DNA from: Burkholderiaceae bacterium
GTDB lineage: Bacteria > Pseudomonadota > Gammaproteobacteria > Burkholderiales > Burkholderiaceae
Direction: 5' to 3'
Assembly (NCBI GenBank): GCA_017998575.1
Contig: JAGOCV010000014.1
Location: 1-23,858 of the forward strand
Length of the DNA stretch: 23,858 nt
The translations under genes and the position numbers were made by a program. Below are positions 8,948-14,119 of the stretch, in pieces. Below the pieces are notes generated by a model. It was given only the letters and a program-made list of their open reading frames with translations. It was not told the DNA's origin and made no database searches. Each line of letters opens with the position of its first letter. The first letter of the stretch is position 1.

Positions 8948-9379
8948 ATGAGCACCATCACCATCTTCCACAATCCCGCCTGCGGCACCTCGCGCAACAC
9001 CCTGGCGATGATCCGCAACAGCGGCGAAGAGCCGAACGTCGTCGAATACCTCAAGACGCCGCCCGACCGCGAGACCCTGCGGGGGCTCATCGCCGCGACA
9101 GGCATGGCGACACGGGAGCTGATGCGCAGGAAGGGCACGCCGTACGACGAACTGGGCCTGGACGATCCGAAGTGGACCGACGAGCAACTGCTCGACTTCA
9201 TGATGCAACACCCCATCCTCATCAACCGGCCCATCGTCGTCACGCCGCTGGGCACGCGCCTGTGCCGGCCGTCGGAGGTGGTGCTCTCCATCCTGCCGCA
9301 GCCGCAGCGCGCCGCATTCAGCAAGGAGGATGGCGAACAGGTCATCGACGCGGAGGGCAAGCGCGTCGAGCCACGGTGA
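8948..9379 (+). CDS. arsC: ArsC arsenate reductase, glutaredoxin-coupled type
   Basis: This 143-residue cytoplasmic enzyme reduces arsenate to arsenite for export by ArsB. The catalytic Cys12 sits in HNPACGTSRNTL, and the three arginines that hold the arsenate in the E. coli plasmid R773 enzyme are present at the same positions (Arg60, Arg94, Arg107). This identifies the glutaredoxin-dependent ArsC class rather than the thioredoxin/low-molecular-weight phosphatase class. The ribosome binding site AAGGAG (8937-8942) precedes the ATG. It is the last recognisable gene of the ars operon. Confidence 0.97.
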   Translation: MSTITIFHNPACGTSRNTLAMIRNSGEEPNVVEYLKTPPDRETLRGLIAATGMATRELMRRKGTPYDELGLDDPKWTDEQLLDFMMQHPILINRPIVVTPLGTRLCRPSEVVLSILPQPQRAAFSKEDGEQVIDAEGKRVEPR

Positions 9380-9420
9380 GCTGGCTTGCCCCGGGGGCCA
9401 GAACCTTGCCGGAGTGACCC

Positions 9421-9650
9421 ATGAGCATCAAGACCACCAAGACCCATCCCTTCGATGTCGCGGAGCAGTTGCGCGATGAAGAGGATATTGCTGCCTATCT
9501 GACGCTGGTCATCGAGGAAGGCGATACAGGCTTGTTGGCCGCCGCTCTGGGCGATGCCGCCCGGGCGCGCGGCATGGCGCAGGTCGCCGCCGACGCCGGC
9601 ATTGCCCGCGAGGCCCTCTAGAAGGCACTGCGCCCAGATGCCAGCCCGTC
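9421..9650 (+). pseudogene. HigA-type addiction-module antidote gene, broken
   Basis: The frame from ATG 9421 gives 66 residues resembling the N-terminal two-thirds of HigA-like antidote proteins (PFDVAEQLRDEEDIAAYL, then EEGDTGLLAAALGDAARARGMAQVA). It stops at TAG 9619-9621, exactly where family members have a tyrosine codon in REALYKAL. In the same frame after the stop the sequence reads KALRPDASP, which continues the expected helix-turn-helix and then loses similarity at about 9650, shortly before a dispersed repeat begins at 9678. So there is a nonsense mutation plus loss of the 3' end. No RelE/ParE-like toxin gene lies upstream (arsC is there) or directly downstream. It is read as a relic of a toxin-antitoxin module; the 66-residue open frame could still be translated. 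Confidence 0.75.
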
Positions 9651-9677
9651 GCGCGTGGCAGAGGTGCCGTGCGTTAA

Positions 9678-9779
9678 CGCTCGCGCCTGTCGGCACCGGG
9701 ATCGCCGGGTAGCCTGCTCCGCGAATGTCCCCCGCCGGCTGCGCCGGCTCCTCCTTTATTTCGCTGCGCAGGCCACCCG
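9678..9779 (+). repeat. Dispersed palindromic intergenic repeat, copy 1
   Basis: About 102 bases nearly identical to 12718-12819. The core is an imperfect palindrome: outer arms CCTGCTCCGCGAAT and ATTTCGCTGCGCAGG, with an inner GCCGGC-TGC-GCCGGC hairpin. A third, inverted and more diverged copy lies at 10475-10532. Copies sit directly after gene ends and beside the C4 cassettes. Its function is unknown; it resembles a REP/mosaic-type element. Confidence 0.85.
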
Positions 9780-9829
9780 ACACTCCCGGTGCCTTGGATA
9801 GGTTCGGTGTTGCCGGGGCTTTTTTTGCC

Positions 9830-9858
9830 TTGGTAGGTGATGGGCCTTGCGGTACATT
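9830..9858 (+). promoter_or_regulatory. Promoter of C4 cassette 1 (-35 TTGGTA, 17 bp, -10 TACATT)
   Basis: TTGGTA at 9830-9835 and TACATT at 9853-9858 are exactly 17 bases apart. The same arrangement, TTGGCA-17-TACATT, is found at the same place in the second cassette although the spacer sequence differs. The RNA start is expected at about 9865, at the base of the first hairpin. Confidence 0.75.
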
Positions 9859-9864
9859 CGCTTT

Positions 9865-9947
9865 GTTCTGAAAAGAACACGGGTTTGGCGACCCGGCAGT
9901 ACAGGCGCAAAGTAGAAGCCGCGCCTTTTTTAGGTCTGCGGCTTTTT
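9865..9947 (+). ncRNA. a1/b1 target segment with terminator hairpin (C4 cassette 1)
   Basis: The expected RNA starts with GTTCT-GAAA-AGAAC (9865-9878), then CGGGT-TTGGCG-ACCCG (9880-9895). The second loop carries site a1 (TTGGCGA, 9885-9891). Site b1 (GTACAGG) is at 9899-9905. A 7-bp hairpin AAGCCGC/GCGGCTT (9916-9922 with 9938-9944) with T tract to 9947 follows, as an intrinsic terminator. RNA ending here would be about 83 nt long and carry both sequences complementary to the C4 RNA downstream. Confidence 0.65.
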
Positions 9948-9975
9948 CATTTGCCCAGCACGGATTCCGTTTTTT

Positions 9976-10047
9976 GGCGGGCCGTGCGGGACACCCGCGA
10001 GGGTGTGCCGGTTCCTGTACCCGGTTCGCCAACCCGCACGGTCTGCC
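9976..10047 (+). ncRNA. C4-like antisense RNA, copy 1
   Basis: A three-way junction. The closing stem GGCGGGCCGTGC (9976-9987) pairs with GCACGGTCTGCC (10036-10047) over 12 pairs including two G-U. Inside are a hairpin ACACCC-GCGA-GGGTGT (9991-10006) and a CCGG/CCGG hairpin whose loop carries antisense b' (CCTGTAC, 10014-10020). The single-stranded stretch before the closing strand carries a' (TCGCCAA, 10026-10032). b' is the exact complement of b1 (9899-9905), and its TCCTGT part is the complement of ACAGGA at the ribosome binding site (10092-10097). a' is the exact complement of both a1 (9885-9891) and a2 (10056-10062). Shape, b'-a' order and flanking targets match C4 RNA of phages P1 and P7, which silences the downstream gene by pairing over its translation start. 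I could not run an Rfam comparison. Confidence 0.8.
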
Positions 10048-10052
10048 ACCCT

Positions 10053-10098
10053 CGTTTGGCGACGGGGCGCGGCAGGTTCCATATCTGTCGAACAGGAG
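10053..10098 (+). promoter_or_regulatory. a2/b2 target sites over the ribosome binding site (C4 cassette 1)
   Basis: a2 (TTGGCGA, 10056-10062) is displayed in a loop closed by CGT/ACG, and b2 (ACAGGA, 10092-10097) overlaps the Shine-Dalgarno AGGAG (10094-10098) 6 bases before the ATG. Pairing of a' and b' here would block ribosome entry. Confidence 0.7.
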
Positions 10099-10104
10099 CC
10101 ATCC

Positions 10105-10413
10105 ATGGCTGACGCCCTTCTCGCCTGGCCTCAACACACGGCCACTACAGCTTTCTTCGCTGCTGAATCCGAACCCCCCGCTTACTCCTCCTCGCCCGAC
10201 CCGGGCAATGCCATCGCGATCACCCGCACTCTCCAGTCTGCCGTGCTTCGCCTGCGCTGGACGCTCCTGGCGATGAAGCTTGCTGCCGACGGCGAGCTGG
10301 AAAACCCGCAGCTGGAGCGGCTGTTCTGGCCCGACCTGATGGACGCGCTGTTGGCGCTGACACCCGACGCCAATGCGCTTGACGAAGTGGTCGACAAACT
10401 GCGGCGCGTATAG
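10105..10413 (+). CDS. Small protein of unknown function controlled by C4 cassette 1
   Basis: This 102-residue protein is not recognised. It has a variable Ala/Pro/Ser-rich N-terminus (about residues 1-34) and a conserved helical C-terminal two-thirds with TLQSAVLRLRWTLLAMKLAADG, ENPQLERLFWPDLMDAL and TPDANALDEVVDKL. The product of the second cassette at 14171 is about three-quarters identical over this core but unrelated in the first 30 residues apart from the MAD start. No signal peptide, membrane helix or metal-binding motif is visible. The start is fixed by AGGAG at 10094-10098 and by the shared MAD start. Position after a C4 RNA corresponds to icd-ant in phage P1, so an antirepressor-like or growth-inhibiting role is possible, but nothing in the protein itself shows it. 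Confidence 0.8.
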   Translation: MADALLAWPQHTATTAFFAAESEPPAYSSSPDPGNAIAITRTLQSAVLRLRWTLLAMKLAADGELENPQLERLFWPDLMDALLALTPDANALDEVVDKLRRV

Positions 10414-10433
10414 CGGCACAACACGGGCTCATC

Positions 10434-10470
10434 GCGCACCACCCCTCGCCGGATCAGGGCGATGGTGCGC
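10434..10470 (+). other. Strong hairpin after the small-protein gene of cassette 1
   Basis: GCGCACCA (10434-10441) pairs perfectly with TGGTGCGC (10463-10470), and inside it TCGCC pairs with GGCGA. No T tract follows, so it is either a transcript-end stabiliser or a Rho-type stop rather than an intrinsic terminator. Confidence 0.55.
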
Positions 10471-10474
10471 TCCC

Positions 10475-10532
10475 CGCAGCGAAATCAAGGAAGGGCCGGC
10501 GCAGTCGGCGGGGGGCATTCGCGGAGGCGGGC
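10475..10532 (-). repeat. Dispersed palindromic intergenic repeat, inverted copy 2
   Basis: The reverse complement of this stretch matches the core of the repeats at 9678 and 12718 (CTCCGCGAATG, a CCCCCGCCG run, CTTGATTTCGCTGCG) with several substitutions. Together with 9678-9779 it brackets C4 cassette 1 as an imperfect inverted pair. Confidence 0.75.
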
Positions 10533-10581
10533 ACCCCGTGGGCCGTGTCGATGCGCCACTAACCTGGTCAAGAAGAAAAAA

Positions 10582-11340
10582 TCAGTCTTCGTGCGGCACG
10601 TGCGGCGCCCTGAACCACAGCACGACGCCAAGCACCATCGCCAGCAGCCCCACCCACATCAGCCAGCGCGGCCACGATGACGCACTGCGCAACACCTGCA
10701 CATCGCGCACGAAGATCGTCTCGCACGCCCCGTTGCCCTGGTCGTCGCGCGTGACCGACGTGCCTCGCGTGAAGGCGAACCCGTGGTTGTGCGAGTACTC
10801 CACCAGTTGCCCGCGCACGCGGATCTGGTCGCCGATGCGCACGCCGGCCAGCTGCCGCGCGATGCGCGCATCGTCGGTGAGCAGGTGGTTGTTCGACAGC
10901 GCGCGGATGTACTGCGGCTGCCATGCGCTGCTGTCGCGCGTGCTCACGTAGCAGACGAACTGGCCACTGCTGAACTTCATGCGCTCGTAGGCGCCATCGG
11001 CCGCGTTGGCGCCCCACACCACGCACAGGTCCACCACGTTGAGGTGGTCGGCGCTGGCGGCGTGGATCCAGTCCCACCAGGCGTCGGCGTGGTGCATGCT
11101 GACGACGAGGCCCGTGATGTCGTAATCGGCGACGGGGCGCACGGTGTAGTCGACGCCACCGCGCTGGGCCGTGAAGACGGCATGTTGCGCGGTGGGTGTC
11201 TGCAGCGGCTCGGTGGCGGTCGAGGGATCGAGCCGCGCACGGGCGGGCAGGGCACCGTCGAACCACCAGCCCAGCATGGCCGCCAGCGCGCCCGCGACGA
11301 GCAAGGCGCTGGCGGGGCGTGACGATGCAAGGGCGCGCAT
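10582..11340 (-). CDS. Membrane-anchored protein of unknown function
   Basis: This 252-residue protein has a hydrophobic N-terminal segment (about residues 11-27, signal anchor) and a C-terminal membrane helix (about 224-242, WLMWVGLLAMVLGVVLWF), enclosing an extracytoplasmic domain. The domain contains YDITGLVVSMHHADAWWDWIH, DLCVVWGANAADGAYERM, LSNNHLLTDDARIARQLAGVRIGDQIRVRGQLVEYS and TRDDQGNGACETIFVRDVQVL. This pattern recurs in uncharacterised proteobacterial proteins, with IGDQIRVRGQLVEY looking like an OB-fold strand and GNGACE as a marker; I know no function. No good ribosome binding site precedes the ATG. The terminator of a candidate small RNA on the same strand lies 65 bases upstream, so its expression may depend on read-through. 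Confidence 0.8.
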   Translation of the reverse strand: MRALASSRPASALLVAGALAAMLGWWFDGALPARARLDPSTATEPLQTPTAQHAVFTAQRGGVDYTVRPVADYDITGLVVSMHHADAWWDWIHAASADHLNVVDLCVVWGANAADGAYERMKFSSGQFVCYVSTRDSSAWQPQYIRALSNNHLLTDDARIARQLAGVRIGDQIRVRGQLVEYSHNHGFAFTRGTSVTRDDQGNGACETIFVRDVQVLRSASSWPRWLMWVGLLAMVLGVVLWFRAPHVPHED

Positions 11341-11395
11341 GCGCGGAGTTTATGGCTCGCGGCGCGCAGGCTGCCGCTGCCGCAACGGCGAGCGC

Positions 11396-11491
11396 GCAAA
11401 GAAAAGGCCCCTCGTGCGAGGGGCCAAACCTTGGAGACGGAACGAGAAAGAGACTGAGACCGTGTCCGACTTCTGGGGGCTTCGGTCGGAC
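11396..11491 (-). ncRNA. Candidate small RNA (about 95 nt) on the minus strand
   Basis: Read on the minus strand, a -10-like TACATT (11503-11498) is followed about 6 bases later by a perfect 7-bp hairpin GTCCGAC/GTCGGAC (11491-11485 with 11470-11464) whose 14-base loop contains CCCCC. Next comes a pyrimidine-rich linker (11463-11426). Last is an intrinsic terminator, GGCCCCTCG/CGAGGGGCC (11425-11406) running into TTTTCTTT. This is the normal architecture of a trans-acting small RNA with an exposed C-rich loop. No clear -35 is seen. It could instead be an attenuated leader of the membrane-protein gene that starts at 11340. Confidence 0.6.
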
Positions 11492-11629
11492 AGTTCCAAT
11501 GTAGATCGCTGCCCATCGGCCGCCTGTAGGAGGCCGGCGCGCCAGCGGGTCCGACGCGGGCGTTGCGGCATGAAAGCCTGGCGAAACTTCCTGTGGGTCG
11601 GCAGGCGTCAGCAGTTCCCAGCCTGGCGC

Positions 11630-11650
11630 GGGCGCGTCCTACGTCGCCAG
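11630..11650 (+). promoter_or_regulatory. Shared 21-bp element upstream of the esterase gene
   Basis: The block starting GGGCGCGTCC and ending TCGCCAG is identical over 21 bases to the reverse complement of 20013-20033. It lies 26 bases before ATG 11677; the other copy lies 27 bases before ATG 19985 on the minus strand. A shared promoter or operator is the simplest reading. Confidence 0.55.
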
Positions 11651-11676
11651 AGGCACGTGTTCCGTAGCCTCGCGCC

Positions 11677-12699
11677 ATGGCCCGACGCAGTTCTCTCTGG
11701 TCCTCCGCCCTGCGCTCGATGCGCGCCGCGCAGCGGCTGGCCAGGCATCTCACGCCAAAGCTGGCGCAGCGCAAAGCCCGCGCCTCTCAACCCGCGCCTG
11801 CGCTGTCCCGCAAGCCCGGGTCGGAGATGTCGCGCAGGAGCTTCACGCACGAAGGCTCGCGCATCGTTTACTGGCTGCATGTGCCGACCAGCGGCGCTGG
11901 CGAGCGCATGCCCCTGATCCTGATGCTGCACTGCTGCAAGCAGAGTGCGGCCGAGTTCGCTGCGTCCACCGGGATGAACGCCGTGGCCGACCGGCTGGGC
12001 TTTGCCGTGGCATATGCACAGCAGACGACGGCAGCCAACCGCATGCGCTGCTGGAACTGGTTCGAGCGCCGCAATCAGGGCCGCGCCGGAGAAGCCGCCC
12101 TGCTCGCGGCGCTGGCGCTGGACGCCGCGCGCAAGGCCGGCGCCGATCGCGCTCGCGTCTACGTCGCCGGGCTCTCGGCTGGCGCAGCGATGGCGCTGAA
12201 CGTGGCGGGCGCGTACCCCGAAGTCTTCGCTGCCGCCGCTGCGCACTCGGGCGTGCCCGAAGGATCGGCGGGAGATGTGTTCTCGGGGCTGCGCGTCATG
12301 AAGCACGGGCCGCGCGCGCCGACAAGCGCGTTCGGCAAGGCCGCTACCCGAACCTTCGTGCCCACGATCGTCATCCACGGCAGCGCGGACCGCACGGTGC
12401 ATCCGGCCAACGGCGATGCCATCTGGGCCGCGACGGTGGCTGCTGCCCGGGCCGCCGGCCTGGACGGGGCTATCGATCGGGGTGAAGTGGTTCAACCCGG
12501 GCGGCGCAACGTGACGCGGCTCAGGCTGGCGGATGCGGGTGGTGCGGTCGTGGCCGAGCATTGGGCCGTTCAGGGGCTGGGGCACGCCTGGTCGGGCGGG
12601 GCGCGCGAAGAGGCGTTCAGCGATCCGATGGGGGTTGATGCGTCGACGGCCATTGCCGGATTCGTGTTGGCGCATCGGCTGGCTGACGCGCGCGCTTGA
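11677..12699 (+). CDS. PHB-depolymerase-family esterase (LpqC-like)
   Basis: This 340-residue alpha/beta hydrolase has an Arg/Ala-rich N-terminal extension (about 50 residues) that lacks a classic signal peptide. The catalytic triad is visible: Ser167 in GLSAG, Asp238 in HGSADRTVHP and His303 in GLGHAWSGG. The segments MLHCCKQSAAEFAASTGMNAVAD and CWNWFERRNQGR are typical of the esterase, PHB depolymerase family, which is thought to cut short polyesters or other esters. Members usually have His-Gly-Cys at the oxyanion loop; here it is His85-Cys86-Cys87. The start is supported by family N-termini beginning MARRSS-like, although no clear ribosome binding site precedes it. A second in-frame Met at residue 51 is a less likely start. 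Confidence 0.88.
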   Translation: MARRSSLWSSALRSMRAAQRLARHLTPKLAQRKARASQPAPALSRKPGSEMSRRSFTHEGSRIVYWLHVPTSGAGERMPLILMLHCCKQSAAEFAASTGMNAVADRLGFAVAYAQQTTAANRMRCWNWFERRNQGRAGEAALLAALALDAARKAGADRARVYVAGLSAGAAMALNVAGAYPEVFAAAAAHSGVPEGSAGDVFSGLRVMKHGPRAPTSAFGKAATRTFVPTIVIHGSADRTVHPANGDAIWAATVAAARAAGLDGAIDRGEVVQPGRRNVTRLRLADAGGAVVAEHWAVQGLGHAWSGGAREEAFSDPMGVDASTAIAGFVLAHRLADARA

Positions 12700-12717
12700 T
12701 CTGAGGGTCGTGGGGGG

Positions 12718-12819
12718 CGCTCGCGCCAATCGGCACCGGGATCGCCGGGCAGCCTGCTCCGCGAATGTCCCCCGCCGGCTGCGCCGGCTCCTCCTTGATT
12801 TCGCTGCGCAGGCCGCCCG
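12718..12819 (+). repeat. Dispersed palindromic intergenic repeat, copy 3
   Basis: Matches 9678-9779 base for base apart from about six substitutions, starting at CGCTCGCGCC and ending GGCC-CCCG. It begins 18 bases after the esterase stop codon. Confidence 0.85.
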
Positions 12820-12872
12820 GCGCTCTCGCTGCCTTTGGGGGCGGACTTGTGGATTTACGGCTTGGCGGTGGT

Positions 12873-12894
12873 CAGGATGGCGGCTATCGGTCAG
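12873..12894 (+). repeat. 22-bp repeat, left arm beside the receiver gene
   Basis: Starts CAGGATGGCGGC and ends ATCGGTCAG. It is matched with one mismatch by the reverse complement of 13453-13474, so the two bracket the receiver gene as an inverted repeat. Confidence 0.75.
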
Positions 12895-12902
12895 CCCCGA
12901 AT

Positions 12903-13307
12903 CTATTCGCCGGGGCTGTCTGGGCCAGCAGAAAGCATCGCTTTGAGTCGTTCCAAATCGAGCGGCTTGGTCATCACGAAGTCGGCGACGGACAGCATGA
13001 GTTTGTAGTCCATTGCATCGGAATCGGCTCCAGTCATCGCAATGATCGTGATGGCGCCGTCGAACATTCTGCGCAACCTCATGGCCACTTCTACGCCCGA
13101 CATTCGAGGCATTCTCAAGTCGAGGAAAACGCACGCTGGAGGGGATGCTTCCGCAAGCGCAAGTGCGCTTTCACCGCTTGTTGCGCCGACTGCGCTAAAT
13201 CCTATCTCCTTGAGATAGGCAACCAATGACATTGTTGACGCCTCGTCGTCGTCAATAACGAGGGTGCGGAGGGGCTCGGAAGATTCAGGAGAGGCCAGTG
13301 GACGCAC
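12903..13307 (-). CDS. Stand-alone CheY-like receiver protein
   Basis: This 134-residue protein is a single receiver domain with no output domain: LVIDDDEAS with the acidic cluster at residues 19-22, phospho-acceptor Asp63 in CVFLDLRMPRMSG, Thr92 in AMTGAD and Lys114 in MTKPLD. All key residues are present. The start is GTG at 13307, preceded by AAAGGTG at a suitable distance. A perfect 17-bp palindrome (13312-13328) covers this ribosome binding site. No kinase gene lies nearby, so its partner must be encoded elsewhere. Codon use looks less GC-biased than in neighbours, and the gene sits inside a 22-bp inverted repeat within mobile debris, which suggests transfer. Confidence 0.88.
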   Translation of the reverse strand: MRPLASPESSEPLRTLVIDDDEASTMSLVAYLKEIGFSAVGATSGESALALAEASPPACVFLDLRMPRMSGVEVAMRLRRMFDGAITIIAMTGADSDAMDYKLMLSVADFVMTKPLDLERLKAMLSAGPDSPGE

Positions 13308-13311
13308 GTGA

Positions 13312-13328
13312 GCACCTTTGAAAGGTGC
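13312..13328. promoter_or_regulatory. 17-bp palindrome over the receiver gene's ribosome binding site
   Basis: GCACCTTT-G-AAAGGTGC, perfect 8-bp arms around one base, immediately before the GTG start on the minus strand. In RNA it would hide the AAAGG ribosome binding site; in DNA it could be an operator. Confidence 0.5.
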
Positions 13329-13335
13329 ACCTGCA

Positions 13336-13825
13336 TTACTGAACCCAAAGAGAGGCCGGCCTAGGGCACAAAGGAAGACCGATTAATGCGCTGATTGTAC
13401 GCACGATCACAGCCCTCACCTGCTGCATTAACCTGGGACAAGAAGCCCGCTTCTGGCCGATAGCCGCCATCCTGTCCCGCCATCCCCGCAGGCCCGCCTC
13501 CGCGATCCACTGTCTTAGGGAAGCACGAGCCGCTTCGGTGATCTCGAACTGGACGGGTCGCCCGCTCTTCTGTTGCATCACGATGGCGCGTTGCGCCACG
13601 CGGTCGCCGTGGCGGACGTCCTTGACCGTGAGCTTCACCAGATCGCATGCGCGCAGCTTGCTGTCGATGCCAAGGTTGAAGACCGCCAGGTCGCGCAGTC
13701 TGGCCTGCAACTGAAGCCTCACGCGTATCGCCCGGATGTCGCGCAGCCTCAGAGGCGTTTTCTGGCCGACGAGCTTGCCTTTGTTCCAGGGGGGCTGTGG
13801 TGGGTGGGGTAGGGGGAGTTTCCAT
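13336..13825 (-). pseudogene. Tyrosine-type integrase, frameshifted and truncated
   Basis: Similarity to short (about 200-residue) tyrosine recombinases is clear: WNKGKLVGQKTPLRLRDI, VRLQLQARLRDLAVFNLGIDSKLRACDLVKL, then QQKSGRPVQFEITEAAR. A natural start, ATG at 13825 with AAGGA upstream, gives METPPTPPTTAP in a different frame. The frames join if the six-C tract (six G on the plus strand, 13789-13794) had five, so there is a +1 slip there. Similarity ends near 13487, next to the 22-bp repeat at 13453-13474. The catalytic half with the Arg-His-Arg-Tyr residues is missing, and the frame runs into unrelated sequence to a stop at 13336. It cannot be an active recombinase. An alternative GTG start at 13956 would lie inside the C4 leader on the wrong strand and is rejected. 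Confidence 0.85.
13453..13474 (-). repeat. 22-bp repeat, right arm beside the receiver gene
   Basis: Inverted partner of 12873-12894 with one mismatch (GGCCAG in place of GGTCAG). It sits just beyond the point where integrase similarity is lost. Confidence 0.75.
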
Positions 13826-13905
13826 TCGCTGTTCCTTGAAGGTCGTTCGTGTGCCGCTGCGATGCCCGGGCCTTGGTCGGAGAACTCCGTGCGCGGCGCT
13901 CGACC

Positions 13906-13934
13906 TTGGCAGGGGCCCACCGGTGCAGTACATT
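13906..13934 (+). promoter_or_regulatory. Promoter of C4 cassette 2 (-35 TTGGCA, 17 bp, -10 TACATT)
   Basis: TTGGCA at 13906-13911 and TACATT at 13929-13934 are 17 bases apart, as in cassette 1. The RNA start is expected at about 13941. Confidence 0.78.
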
Positions 13935-13940
13935 CACCTC

Positions 13941-14018
13941 GTTCTGAAAAGAACACGGGCTTGGCAGCCCGTCACCACAGGCGCAGCAGCCGCGCCACCC
14001 CATGGGGCGCGGCTTTTT
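13941..14018 (+). ncRNA. a1/b1 target segment with terminator hairpin (C4 cassette 2)
   Basis: The expected RNA starts GTTCT-GAAA-AGAAC (13941-13954), then CGGGC-TTGGCA-GCCCG (13956-13971), whose loop carries a1 (TTGGCAG, 13961-13967). b1 (CCACAGG) is at 13975-13981. A perfect 9-bp stem AGCCGCGCC/GGCGCGGCT (13988-13996 with 14006-14014) with a T tract to 14018 forms a strong intrinsic terminator. Compared with cassette 1, the CGGGC/GCCCG stem shows a paired change (CGGGT/ACCCG there), which supports the fold. The early-terminated product of about 78 nt would carry both C4 target sites. Confidence 0.7.
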
Positions 14019-14045
14019 CTTTGCTGCATGACATGGTCCGTTTTC

Positions 14046-14116
14046 GGCGGGCCGTGCGGGACACCCGCGAGGGTGTGCCGGTCCTGTGGCCGGTCTGCCA
14101 ACCTGCACGGTCCGCC
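14046..14116 (+). ncRNA. C4-like antisense RNA, copy 2
   Basis: The closing stem GGCGGGCCGTGC (14046-14057) pairs with GCACGGTCCGCC (14105-14116) over 12 pairs with one G-U. Inside are ACACCC-GCGA-GGGTGT (14061-14076) and a hairpin CCGGTC/GGCCGG (14078-14093) carrying b' (CCTGTGG, 14083-14089); a' (CTGCCAA) is at 14095-14101. b' is the exact complement of b1 (13975-13981), and TCCTGTGG is the complement of b2 (CCACAGGA, 14156-14163) at the ribosome binding site. a' is the exact complement of a1 (13961-13967) and a2 (14124-14130). The a and b sequences differ from cassette 1 at several bases, mostly with matching changes in their targets. The architecture equals C4 of phages P1 and P7. The closing-stem 3' strand also overlaps an 8-bp hairpin CCGCCACC/GGTGGCGG (14112-14141), so two folds compete. 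Confidence 0.83.
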
Positions 14117-14119
14117 ACC

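Noticed and set aside
9860..10104. Metabolite riboswitch as an explanation of the structured leader
   Set aside because: No known riboswitch core was recognised, and the paired b'-a' and a-b segments flanking a three-way junction fit a C4 antisense RNA better.
13826..13956. Longer integrase start at GTG 13956
   Set aside because: It would place coding sequence over the promoter and first hairpins of C4 cassette 2 and does not resemble the family N-terminus; ATG 13825 with a ribosome binding site does.
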